This document shows positions 20,364 to 31,301 of a stretch of DNA of 64,000 nt, piece by piece (within the stretch, counting starts at the first letter, position 1; each line of letters begins with the position of its first letter). This stretch comes from Liriodendron chinense (Eukaryota > Streptophyta > Magnoliopsida > Magnoliales > Magnoliaceae), in contig ML058342.1 of the NCBI GenBank assembly GCA_003013855.2, forward strand, positions 2,846,417-2,910,416, written 5' to 3'. A program made the translations under genes and the position numbers. A model generated the notes under the pieces. That model was not told the DNA's origin. It worked only from the letters and a program-made list of their open reading frames with translations, and made no database searches.

Positions 20364-21833
20364 TGTTCGCCAGCCCCAAGTGCAAGGTTGCGATGTAGTA
20401 ATAACTCGGTGAGACTGAGGTCAATCCACAGGGAGGGTGATTAACTTAATTCCAATTGGCTTAACTAGTTTAGAATTGCAGGTGAGATTTGAATACAATA
20501 GAGAACAAAATTTTATGAATAGTATACTTAGAAATTGAAACACAATAGAGCATTCAAGGATCCACTTTTGGTTATTTCTAATGTCTTGATCCAACTAGGT
20601 TTAACTACTCAATCAAAATCGAAGTTCTATCTTTATTCGGCTGAAATATATGGCAGTTAAATCACATAATAATCTAAAATAGATGCCCATTTATTGACTT
20701 GGTTCTTACAATAACATCCAAGTATTGGGCACACTCAATTGTATAAGCCAATCCTTTTTTCAATCTAGTTAAGGTCATAATCATGGCCTTCATCAAATCT
20801 TGTCATTAGACTTGACTAGAACCAATGATTTGAACTTCAATTAAACCAACATCAATTAGTAAACCTCTATCTCAGATCAACACAAAAGATTAGAACTTTG
20901 GTTTGGTGTAATTCCCACATTAAGATCATACCATTAAACATATGGCAATCAAAGCATCTATCAGGGCTATAGTCTATGATAGATCAATGAATGATACTAG
21001 TCTAAACAATGTAAGCAGGTAAATTACTAGATTTAAATTCACGAAGCATCCCATGAGCCAAGAGACATAAAGAGATCTAAGAAAATCTTAAACTAGAACT
21101 TCATTCAAACATAAATCAAACCACTGCTCAACATTAAATTATCAAAACAAGACATAGGTTACTTCAATCCATTAATAATAAAGCAAAAGCTTCACCTCTT
21201 AGCTTTAGCTAAGAGGTCTAGCCAATCCAAGACATGATTGAACAAGAAAGTAAATGAAAAACTATAAAGAAATCTAAGAAAACCAAGTTGGGGATGCTCC
21301 ACGTCGAGATCCTCCACCTCCAGCACGTCCAGGCCTCTCCCAGAATGATTTAGGACGAGGGTGGAGAGGTCCTTTTATAAGCAAAACCGTACTATTGCCT
21401 CTTTTGCCTGCAAAATGGATTTCGGTGCCTACAATGTTGGGCTCCTGAGCTGGTTGTTGGGCGCCCGAGCTCCCTTCGTTGGGAGCCCGAGTTGGCGCTC
21501 GAACTTACCCAAAAACATCCAGCAAGGTTCTTGGCTATTTTTCCTTGGGTTAAGGCGCCCGACCCTGAGTCTAGGGTGCCCGAACTCCCCTGTTTCAATA
21601 CATTTTTAGATTTTCGGCCTTCGATCTTTGTTGATTCCTCTCTCCATGCTTTGGCTTGCTCGAAACTTGATTCCTCATCATCATGAATCCTTGAATTTAG
21701 TGTTGAATGAAGTACGATCTCGCTCCATTACTTGCAAACAGAATTACATGTATAAGATGAAATTTTTAGCAGTTTAAAACATGTAAGTGCATGATGAATT
21801 GGGGTCTAGATATGTACAATTCAATGCTCAACA
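20364..21833 (-). mobile_element. Athila-type solo LTR 2
   Basis: 1470 bp with a perfect 5-bp duplication taaag (20359-20363, 21834-21838). Minus orientation: on that strand it starts TGTTGAGCATTGAATTG and ends GGCGAACA. TATA on the minus strand at about 21373-21381 (ttataaaagg). It separates the RT lead-in from the RT core of copia-1. The array at 21439-21586 uses gggcgcccga words, as LTR B does, although its backbone is that of the GACCGGTC-bearing Athila LTRs. Confidence 0.9.
21439..21586 (-). repeat. GGGCGCCCGA array in solo LTR 2
   Basis: Gggctcctgag, gggcgcccgag, gggagcccgag, ggcgctcgaa, ggcgcccgac and gggtgcccgaa at about 21439, 21459, 21481, 21494, 21554 and 21574. The most complete is centred on the palindrome GGGCGCCC. 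The array lies about 55 bp upstream of the minus-strand TATA box. Confidence 0.78.
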
Positions 21834-22502
21834 TAAAGCAATTAGGTGAAAATGATTTCTTTGGAAGAAATAGGATAGGTACAAGGTGAGGTTGGTGACG
21901 AAGGAATATGCTCAGAGAGAAGGTGTGGACTTCAGTGAGATCTTCGCACCAGTGGTGAAACAAGTATCTATCAGGTTACTATTGGCCCTGGTTGCTTAAT
22001 ATGACCTCAAGCTGGAACAGATGAATGTTAAAACTATTTTCCTGCATGAAAAATTGAAAGAACATATTTACATGAAGCAACTAGAAGGTTTCAAAGTGAA
22101 AGGGGTAAAGAACAATGTTTGCTGGTTGATGAGGTTATGGTAGGACTTGAAATGGTGGCCTAGGTAGTGGTATAAGAAGTTTGATTCCTTCATGATGATT
22201 TAGGGCTTTACCAGGAGTGAGTATGATCACTATGTCTACTTCAAGACACTGAGTGATGAAAAGTTCATTGTACTGGTATTATATGTTTATGACATGCTTA
22301 TCTACAGTCACAGCATATTTGATATCGATGTATTGAAGACTCGGCTATCAGGAATGTTTGAGATGAAGGATCTGGAGGTTGCAAAGAGGGTTCTCGGCAT
22401 CGATATATGTAGAGATAGGCAGAGGAGTAGGTTTTGGTTATCTCAGAAAGAATACCTTGGGGAGTTATTGGTGAAGTATGCGATGTAGAAGACAAAGCTG
22501 GT
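21834..22502 (+). pseudogene. Copia-1 reverse transcriptase
   Basis: RYKVRLVTKEYAQREGVDF (about 21876) and FSEIFAPVVKQVSIRLLLAL open the RT. LEQMNVKTIFLHEKLKE and IYMKQLEGF follow. The active-site box, normally YVDDM, reads YVYDM (22282-22296), so one catalytic Asp is lost. Then MFEMKDLEVAKRVLGIDI and WLSQKEYLGELLVKYAM, then a stop. At least three in-frame stops. Athila-plus interrupts the gene at 22503; RNase H follows at 55697. Confidence 0.9.
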
Positions 22503-23906
22503 TGTTGAACTCTGAATTGTGCATATTCTAACCCCAATTCATCACACTTTATGCACGGTTTGCATGTTTAACATACTATTCTAATGCGTGTTTTGTTATT
22601 ATAGGAACGATAATGAGACTTCACTAATTTGATGCTTAAAAGGTTACTTTGTACGCATTGAAGATCGAAAGACCAAGTGCTAAAGGGTGGAAGAAAGATA
22701 CAAGAGAGAAACAGAAGGAATGACGAAGAAGTGCAGCAAATTGCACTATCGACCAGTCAGCCATGGTCCACGACTGGTCGTTCGACCGGTCAGAAATTCA
22801 ATTGAGAACCCCCTTTGCTGCCAAACCTTGCTGGACCAAAAAGATGCAAATTCGACCGGTCGACCACCACTCCGATCGGTCGTCCGATTGGTCGATAAAT
22901 TAAAAGTCAAGGAAGAATTTTCCAAAAAACCCACTGGACTATTTTTGAGGGTTTACAACTGGTCGTCCGACCGGTCGACTGTGTAACAGAGCTTGTTCTA
23001 CAAGCTCCAAAATTCTCTATGCTGCGTAACTTCTTGTGCAAATCTGGAACTTTTCAGGGTGGTGGAGCTTGCAATCTATAAAATGGCACCTAAGGACTCG
23101 TCTAAACCCACCCTAGAAGAGATTGGAAGTTGTGGGAAGTGAAGGAGAGCACCGTGGAGCGTCCACAACTCCTTTGACTACAAGTTTTTCTAGTTTTTAT
23201 GCTTTTGTTTAGTTTTTATTTTTATTCTAGTTGTAGTATGGCAATGCTCGGCTAGAACTTCTTAGCTAAGGCTAAGAGGTGAAGCTTGTGGCTAATTTCA
23301 TGTTTAATTCATTTTGATTCAAGTACCTTTTCTTCAAGTTTGGATTTTTAGTGTTCTAGTTTGAATAAAGTTGGTATTTTTAGAAGTTTTATAAGAGTTC
23401 ATGTACTTCAGACATGAGTTCTTTGAAATTCTCTAAGATTGCCATGTTGGGATTGATTGGACTCGTATTGTAGTTAACCCTTGAGTATGCCATAGTCTCT
23501 TGGCATGACTGTTACACCGAAGGCTACATATTTGAATTCTATATGCTCAAATAGAATTAGAACTTGATTTCCTAACTTAAATGGGATTGTATGTTATTGA
23601 ATGCTTTATCTTCCAACTATATGAGAGATAAAACTTCGAATCTAGTTGTGTTTTATTCTTGGATGAATGAATTAACATGTGAATGCTACAAGTGGATCCT
23701 TAAAGCCTTAGTTTTCTTTCTCCTATTCTCAGATTTTCTTTTTTAAGTTGCTGTTTTGTTTAGTTTTTATAATTGAAATCCTAAACTGTTTTAATTAAAG
23801 TTGCTAGAATAAATTAGAATTATTTACCTAATTCCCTATGGATCGACCTCGGTCTTACCGGAGAATTATTAATACATCGCAGCCTTGCACTTGAGGCGAG
23901 CGAACA
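22503..23906 (+). repeat. Athila-plus 5' LTR
   Basis: 1404 bp, TGTTGAACTC to GCGAACA. Array of GACCGGTC-type words at 22748-22980; TATA box ctataaaatgg at 23077. Compared with its 3' partner it keeps about 20 extra bases near 22865 and about 12 near 22962, both inside the array. Confidence 0.9.
22748..22980 (+). repeat. GACCGGTC array in the Athila-plus 5' LTR
   Basis: Words gaccagtc, gactggtc, gaccggtca, gaccggtcgacc, gatcggtcgtcc, gattggtcga, aactggtcgtcc and gaccggtcgac. Octamers are paired with 4-bp gaps (ggtcgttcgaccgg, ggtcgtccgattgg), unlike the 2-bp gaps in solo LTR 1. Confidence 0.8.
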
Positions 23907-24061
23907 AGCTTTTAACGCCGTTGCCAGGGAATTTTGGATAAACGGTTCTAAATTGTTTTAGTGAATATAGAAGTAGAAGTAGATAGGATTTTCTGTTTTT
24001 AGTACTAACAAGTTGCTTTGTTTTGTAGGAAATTCTCCTAGTTCAAACTAATTGGGCACTA
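23907..24061 (+). other. Athila-plus primer-binding site and start of leader
   Basis: Taacgccgttgccaggga at 23913-23930 resembles the site TGGCGCCGTTGCCGGGGA complementary to tRNA-Asp that is usual in Athila elements, with a few changes. The leader is broken at 24062 and continues at 37814. Confidence 0.75.
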
Positions 24062-24870
24062 TGTCACGCCCCAAAATTCGGACTCAGAGTGTGCACCCTC
24101 CGGCCCAGTTTACGGGGTATAACTGGTGCACTAAATGCATTTATAACGTTAAACCACTTTAAGAGGCATAAAATGAAATACTAAGTTATCATTTATTCAT
24201 GAAATATTCAACCATAAACTAAGTCCACCCATTTGGGACTTTATTAGATGTCTACTAATTATTGAAAATAACAAAATAAAACAAACTAGTCTAAACGTCT
24301 TGGTTTAGGGTCGCCACTTCTTCCTCGGTTAAATTAGGCCAATAGTCCTGCGGTTTCTCTAGTGGTCCCATCTCATTATCAGGGGCATTCTCTGAAGGTT
24401 CAATGTCCACATCATCTGTATATTTTTAATTCACAACGTCAGCTGGAAAGCTCAGTGAGTAACCCAATACGGTTCACATGCATTTCAACTAAGCAGGATA
24501 AACACATGGCATTAAATACACGCAATACATAATTTAATGCAAGAATGAATTTAATATGAAATGATGCATCAAGTGGGCATATATTCAACCTTCCACTCGC
24601 TTCGATTGGATCCCATCAATCAGCTCCCCCTTCCTTGTAGGGTGGACTTCCACATATTAATAGGCTTCCAGGATGGTCCCTGGGTAACCGGGTACTTAAG
24701 CACCTACCGGTCTTCCAGAGTTGAACTACAGGCACAATAACTCATGAATGCGTGCAATAATTCACATCCATATAATAATTCACATCCGTACATTCCATCT
24801 CTCCTTTTAAGAGGCAACATTTTATGACATTTATTATAAATGACAATTAGTGGAATAATATTTAAACGAG

Positions 24871-25641
24871 TGTTTACGTCACATTTTGTAACAGGGTCCT
24901 CCAGACATTCACCTTCCTTCCAAGAGATTCCCTTCCTGGACCTGAAAAGAGACAAAGAGAAACTATATGTGGTCGGCGTCCAGCCATTGGCCCTTCGATG
25001 CTTAAGTTAGATAGGGTAGGGCTGAAAAGAGAAACAAATAGATGAGGGGGCTTAGAGATTGAGTATTGTGTACCTTCTTATTGATGAAACCATCTATTTA
25101 TATAGATCCGAATGACCCACTCTATTACGTAAGATATCAAGATCACTACTGATTTCATGGGATAAGGTGTTTATCCTGTTTATCCTTAGATAAAGGAATA
25201 GCCTAATCCAATTAGACATCTGGTCAATTACGTTCCTTGATAGTGATCCCTTGAGATTCGGAGCTGTAAGCGAAGATAAGCCCAAAATCGGCCTATATGG
25301 GCTACTGGTACTATAAGCTGTGGGATGTCATCGCTAAAGACCAATGACCAAAGCTGCTCGCATGTCGGGAGACGCTCGTGAACCAAGCTGCTCGCATATT
25401 AAGATGTGACGCCTTTTAACGACTATGAGAAGGACTGCTCGCAGGTTGGGAAGGACATTTCCCGCCTTCCCAATATTCGACTATTGACCGTAAGGGCTCG
25501 ATGGTTCGATAACTGTGTGCCGTATTTATCTAATATGCGAGACTCGACCAGATGAGCTCACGAGTCGAATATTGTTATAAAGTTGCTAGTAGAATTAGGA
25601 CCTCGCGAGAATATTCAATCACCGCTATTTTGACTATAACA
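24871..25641 (-). repeat. Tat element LTR (3' LTR in element orientation)
   Basis: 771 bp, TGTTTACGTC to GACTATAACA. Minus-strand TATA in ctatataaatag (about 25093-25104). Upstream of it are repeated tgctcgca words and a gcgagactcg ... cgagtcg inverted pair (about 25538-25572). A polypurine-like ttggagggc lies on the minus strand directly next to it (about 25645-25653). Confidence 0.92.
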
Positions 25642-26078
25642 GATGCCCTCCAAGTCCTTACCGCCAGGAAGTCCAAGGAAAGGAATTACTTACTGTCATG
25701 CATAACTGCCTACCACCTTTATCGAGGGTGAAGCCGTACATGATTGGGCTGAGATTAATAAGCGCCAGCCTTCTGCAGCTTTTCGATAGATAGGAAATGA
25801 AGAGATGCTCGCCACGTGTCTAGGGAATTAATGGCCGTGCCTGCTCGACTGCTGTGCCAAACGGGTGGTAGCCACGTGTCGCCAAATCCGGCAGGAATGA
25901 TTGCTTATAAATATACAGAATTCGCCAAATCTTCGGATTTTCACAGAAGCTTTGAAAAACTTTTCTTCCCTCACTCACCTGGTGTCTCTGTTCTTCCTCC
26001 GGTGTCATTCTCCTTCCACCCTTCATACTTGGTATACTCTGCTTCTTTTTCTTCTTTTTTTATCTTTAAAAAACTTCC

Positions 26079-28275
26079 ATGGCTGGAGATCCGATGAGAC
26101 CACCGTCCCCTTGGGAGATGCTACTACAGAATCCTTTGCCTCCAATAATGCGAGGGTTCCGGCGGGCAGGTACTCAGCGTCTGGGTACCCATCTATCTTG
26201 TCGGAGGAACGGTTGAGCGAGTTATGGGAGAGATACCGAATCCCTGACTTGGTCGTTCTCCTGTTACCCGGAGAGGGAGAAACTCCGGATTCCCCTCCCC
26301 AGGATGCGTTGCCATTTATGAATACCTTCTTATCCTTGGGGTGTGCCTTCCTCTCTATCCTTTCATTCGCAATGTCCTCAGAGGTTATAAGATTGCCCCC
26401 GGGCAACTTATTGTAAACAGAGGGTGGTCCTGAGCTCCTTTGCCCTCTCGGCGCAAGCCGGTAAAGGGGAGCTTACCACTGAAGAGTTCCTCCGAATGTT
26501 TCGACTTAAGAAGGCGCCCTTAAGCGAAGGCTTGGTATTACTTATGTTACTGGCATCGGGATAATTTTGTGTTGGGGAAACCCTCTTCAAATTATCCCGG
26601 ATGGAGGAAACGCTGGTTCTACGCTTCCGGGAGCTGGGAATCCGCTTCTTCTAGGGGCACTGGCGTGAATCGATTTTTCTGTGAAGGTAGGCACAGTTCC
26701 ACATTATACAAACTCCACCAGTCAATTTAGGGTTTTAGGCGTTTTTTAACTTCTATTCGTATTTACAGGTATCCCGGCTTTGATGAAGCCGAACTTAAAG
26801 GGAGGAATTCGTGAGAAAATCGTGAAGGTATATAAACTGCCTGCTCACGACAGGCATATCGAGGCCTGTTTATCAGCCTCGCGACTCGCAGCGGCAGGAT
26901 TAATAACTAGCGAAGAGATCGCGATGACGAAGGATGGAGAGAAGAGGGGTTTGCTGCCTCGTCTCAAAGGCACAAACTCCAAAAGGCAGAAGAAGATGTC
27001 TGCCGGTCCTTCTCATTCGTCTGATCGGACGGGTGTCGATCAGTCTCCCCATGTTGGGGCCGCAGTGGGAGTGCCAGTGGCACACGCTCCTGCCGTCGCC
27101 TCACTGTTGGTTCCACCTGGACCACCAGTTATCAATATTACTGACAACTCCCCGAGGGATGACGGGGTGGGGTCTGGCTGCCCCCCAGCTGAAGAATCTC
27201 ATGAGCTGGCAGGCGCTCGCGAGTCGATGCCTGCTCGCGAGTTAGCTCCTGCTCGCGAGACGACTCCTGCTCGCGAGCCGGTTGCTACTCAAGCTGCAAG
27301 CACGGCTGGGCTGGTCGTTGCCCAGTCCTCTGGCAGTGGGTCGTTTATCGTCCCCCGTTATCTCCACCCGATCTGTAAATTTCTATTCGACAACATCTCC
27401 CCCCAGACCTCCGGCACCCTTCCCGAGCCAGGCCCTGAAAACCTCTTCCTCGAGGCAGGAGTGAGGGTTGTTCAGGTAACCTGTTTTTTAAGTTGACCTT
27501 GTTTTGCTTTCTTTGTTTTTTCCCGAATGTTTATCTCACAGCCTTTATTCTATTTTGTAGGGCTTGGACCTCATTCTTCGGACGAGACGTGACATCCTTA
27601 CCCCCTGTCGTGTGATTGATGAGGCTGACAGGAAGAGGATCGCTTTGGAGAAAGCTGGTCCAAGGAAGGGATCAACTCCTCAAGTCCCGTGAGGCGTTGA
27701 TCTCGAAGAAAGATGAGGAGAAAAAAATCCTCATAGAGAAGATCCAAGTCTTGACCGATAGGTACCAGGCTTTGGATTCCAACTTCGCCAACCTCGAGGA
27801 GTTGAAGGAGAAGGTAGAGAGAGAAAGGAAGATCTTCCGCCAAGATAAGATCTCACTAGAGGAGCGGCTCGCAGAGACCAAGTCGCAGCTCAAGGAAGTC
27901 AGTGAAAATTTGGACAAAGAGCGCTCCACTCTCGCGCAGCTCAAGGACGACTCGATCCACTGGGACGAGGAGAGAGTCGCCCTGGTCAAGATGCTCTCTG
28001 AAGAAGGGACTCGAGCCATCGCCGAGTTCTGAACTTCGCAGCTGTACGACGAAGAAAGATATGAGTCGTACGATGCTGGTCGCGACTTCGCACTTCGGGT
28101 AGTGCAGCAGATGTCCCCATCTTTTGATATGGGGGAATTCGAAAAGGTTGCGGCCGTCATAGCTGCGGAGGAGCGAGCAGCTACCGAGAATGAGGTGACC
28201 GAGGTCACTCAAGTTGGAGGGGTTCCCGAAGTGGGCCCTGAAATCGAGAGTGCGGCTCCTCCTCCAAGAGAATGA
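26079..28275 (+). pseudogene. Antisense ORF of the Tat element (putative gypsy-type transposon domain)
   Basis: Opposite to gag-pol and next to the 3' LTR. Exon 1 starts MAGDPMRPPSPW at 26079, then after a frame change ILSEERLSELWERYRIPDL, PFMNTFLSLGCAFL and further GWRKRWFYASGSWE. Exon 2 (26769-27475) has splice-like borders acag/gtaac and a Ser/Ala/Pro-rich part with ctgctcgcgag repeats. Exon 3 (27561-28275) encodes a long coiled coil (about 27660-28030), with a stop at 28030 and the frame continuing QLYDEERYESYDAGRDF to 28275. The exon 1 pattern matches the Pfam family called putative gypsy-type transposon (PF04195). The function of this protein is unknown. Two disruptions make this copy a pseudogene. 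Confidence 0.8.
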
Positions 28276-28321
28276 TTTATCTTTTCTTCTCCTTGCTTAC
28301 TCCTATATCAATTTTGCTTGT

Positions 28322-28967
28322 TGTTTACGTCGAATTCTGTAATAGGGTCCTCCGAATGTCCACCTTCTCTCCAAGAGTGATTTTCTCCGTGGACCTGAAA
28401 AGAATCAGAAAGCAACTAAGGGTGGCCGGCGTCCAGCCGTTGGCCCTCCGATGCTTAAGTCAGATGGGGTGAGGAAGGAAAGAGAATTAATCAACGGGGG
28501 TTAAAGATTGAGTATTCTGTACCTTTTGATGACAAAACCATCCATTTATAGACTTGAATGTCCACTCTGTTATGTTAGATGCCGAGATTATCGACTGATT
28601 TCATGGGATAAGACATTTATCCTACTTATCCTTGAAACAATCCAATCCAACTGGTCACCCGGTCAAGCACGTTCCTTGAGACTCGGAGCAGTAAACGAAA
28701 ATACGCTCGAAATCAGGATATACGGGCTGCTGATACTAAAGGGATGAGAGACGTCATCACTGGTCTTTAATAAAAGCTAGTCGCACGATGAGAGATGCTC
28801 ACGAGACCAGGTGCTCACATATTGAGATGTAACTCCATTCAACGACTTGCGAGAAGGAATGCTGGCGGGTCGATTGCTTTCTGATTCTTTTCAGGTCCAC
28901 GGAGAAAATCACTCTTGGAGAGAAGGTGGACATTCGGAGGACCTTGTTACAGAATTCGACGTAAACA
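28322..28967. mobile_element. Palindromic LTR derivative inside the Tat element
   Basis: 646 bp flanked by a perfect 5-bp duplication cttgt (28317-28321, 28968-28972). It starts TGTTTACGTC and follows the Tat LTR to about 28870, but its right end is not the usual GACTATAACA. In its place stands an inverted copy of its own first about 94 bp (28874-28967, ending GACGTAAACA), with two mismatches. Both outer ends are therefore the U5 end of the LTR. It lies between the antisense ORF and the tandem repeats, and is a different copy from the two LTRs of the host Tat element. Confidence 0.9.
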
Positions 28968-29185
28968 CTTGTAATCAAATCTTTGTAGACAATTGATATG
29001 AATGAAAAGAAACATTTTCGGTGATGTTGCTGGTCTTCTTATTTCCTTTCTCTCGTTCTTCTTTTATTACATAATGAATGTCTTCGTATTTAACTCACGT
29101 AATAATGAGTTAAGCTCAATCCGGGGGTTGTGATGACCATGCCCTCGTGGAAATAGACTGGTCTATCGATTGAGGCTCTGATTCT

Positions 29186-29380
29186 ACCTAGGGTAGACAA
29201 TTGGCCAAGAGAATGTGTATTCTCTTCGGGGCTATTCTGGTCCAATTAAATGGAGTAGCGACCAAAAGACGACTTTTGCTCTACCAGGGGTAGATAATTG
29301 GCCAAGAGAATGTGTATTCTCTTCGGGGCTATTCTGGTCCAATTAAATGGAGTAGCGACCAAAAGATGACTTTAGCTCTT
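29186..29380. repeat. 97-bp tandem repeat, two copies
   Basis: Ttggccaagagaatgtgtat starts at 29201 and again at 29298, and the surrounding 97 bp are nearly identical (gactttagct against gacttttgct). Tandem repeats in the spacer after pol are a known habit of Tat elements. 28973-29185 shows nothing else recognisable. Confidence 0.85.
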
Positions 29381-29399
29381 TATTTATTCGAATGTCGTT

Positions 29400-30690
29400 A
29401 AGAGTTACATCGAATCAAGGAAAATACCGTAGCAAATGTTCCACGTGCCAAGGGCGACGTACGGGTCTTCCCTGCATATCTTCAAGATAATAAGTACCGG
29501 GTCGCACAATTTTGATGACTCGATACGGGCTTTACCAATTTGGATCCAGCGAACGAGCAGGGGCTCTGAGGTTCTGTCTGAGAACCAAATCCCCGAGCTG
29601 GAAAGCTCTAGGTCGAACTTTAGCATTAAGGTAGCGGGCTATGCACTGCTGATACGCGACTGCTCGCATCTGGGAGGCATCTCTCCTCTCTACCAAGAGA
29701 TTAAGATGAAGTCGAAGACCTTCCTAATTACATGTGGGATCATATTGCTCGATTCGATACGAGGGCACTTGAATTTCAACTGGTACTACTGCGTCGATAC
29801 CGAATGCTAAGGGAGAAAGGAGTTTCGCCTGTTGATGTACGAGTTGTAGTCCTATATGCCCATAAGACTTCTGGCAGGAGTTCTGGCCACATGCCTTTAC
29901 ACTCACCAAGCTTGGTCTTTAAATGATGCTTAATGATTTTATTCACTGCCCTAACTTGCCCATTTGCTTGAGGATGATATGGAGAGGTGCGGATGTTGCG
30001 TATCTTCCATTTTTCGCAAAATTCATCGAAAGCGGCGTAGTCGAATTGCTTTCCGTTGTCGGTGATTATAGTGTGGGGGAGTCCATAACGGCATATGATA
30101 TTTCTTGAAAAAAACTTAGTAGTCTGTTTCTCAGTGATTTTGGCTAATGGCTCTGCCTTGGCCCATTTGGTGAAATAATCGACCACCACGATTGCAAACC
30201 TATTTTGTCCTTTCCCTGTAGGCAAGGGCCCGATGATATCGACCCCCCATTGGGCGAAGGGCCAAGGGCTATCGATTGGTGTCATTTGCTCGGACGGTGT
30301 ATAAGGTATGGGAGAATATCGCTCACACTTACAACATTTTTTAAAGAATTCAATTGCATCTGCCTTCATAGTGGGCCAGTAGTACCCTTGCCTCATCGCC
30401 TTGTATGCTAAAGATCGTCTCTTTGGGTGGTTACCACATGCCCCCTGGTGTATTTCATCTAGAACACGATGTGCTTCTTCTGGGTAAAGACACCTTAAAT
30501 AGGGCAAGGAAAAACTCTTATGTAATAACATCCCATTTTGTAAAGTGTACCTAGCAGCTCAATATCGGATTTGTCGCGCGGATTTCTTGTCGTTTGGAAG
30601 AACTCCATCCCTGAGATAGAGGATAATGGGATCCATCCAACATGGAGAGGGATGGACCTCGGTCGCATGCTCAGGAGTTATTTGGTTGAT
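29400..30690 (-). pseudogene. Tat integrase
   Basis: Zinc finger H, H, C, C in EIHQGACGNHPKR and FFKKCCKCERYS. Core with WGVDIIGPLP (first Asp) and IITDNGKQFD (second Asp). The third residue, normally Glu in ANGQVEAVNK, is Arg (ANGQVRAVNK, codon 29952-29950). After a frame change the C-terminal region reads DAVVPVEIQVPSYRIE and finally GRPVRRPWHVEHLLRYF near 29440. Stops lie between it and RNase H (about 30690-30535). Confidence 0.88.
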
Positions 30691-30692
30691 AC

Positions 30693-31301
30693 TCAATGCC
30701 TAAGGTGCTTGATAGGAATTGAACGGGATAACTCAGATTCTGGTGTAAAGGCCAGCTTTGCCAAAGAATCTGCGAGTTTGTTCTTTTCGCGAGGGATGTG
30801 AATTATTTCGTAATTCTTCAATTTTGCGAGCAGGATAAGCACTCGAGATTTGTACACGACCATCTTTTCTTCTTTTGCTTCGAATTCGCCAAGTACCTGA
30901 TTGACTATGAGCTGAGAGTCACTGTGAATGAGTAGATTCTGAATTGAGAGGACGTTTGCCAGTTTGAGGGCGACGATCAGAGCCTCATATTCTGCTTCAT
31001 TATTTGAGATGCGAGAATTGAACCATAAGGCATATTGGAAATGAGACCCGTCTGGAGCAATCAGAATTAGGCCTGCTCCGCTGCCAGTGACCCGTGAGGA
31101 TCCGTCCACGAAGAGCGACCAGGATTGCTGGTCGCTGGTCGCGGAGTTATCATCGAGGGAGGAGTATGTGAATTCGGCGATGGAGTCAGCCATAGCCTGG
31201 CCCTTGATTGCGGTCCTGGGACAGAACGAAATATCGTGCTCACTGATCTCGATCACCCATTTAGTTAATTGCCTTGAAACCTCGGGTTTTTGAAGGATCT
31301 G
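30693..31301 (-). pseudogene. Tat second RNase H domain
   Basis: SWSLFVDGSSRVTGSGAGL (first acidic residue), SNNEAEYEALIVALKLA (Glu), LIHSDSQLIVNQVLGEFE (Asp) and NKLADSLAKLA (last Asp) show an RNase H with all four acidic residues present. It comes in addition to the gypsy RNase H encoded just before it. The dual arrangement is known for the Tat lineage. One stop separates it from the RT-RNase H frame (at about 31302). Confidence 0.9.

Noticed and set aside
25901..26416. A 171-codon plus-strand frame taken as a separate gene with its own start at 25901
   Set aside because: The start lies in untranslated text. The homologous part begins only near 26190 and belongs to the antisense ORF that opens at 26079 in another frame.
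27672..28208. Ser-rich 178-codon minus-strand frame
   Set aside because: Shadow of the coiled-coil exon on the plus strand.
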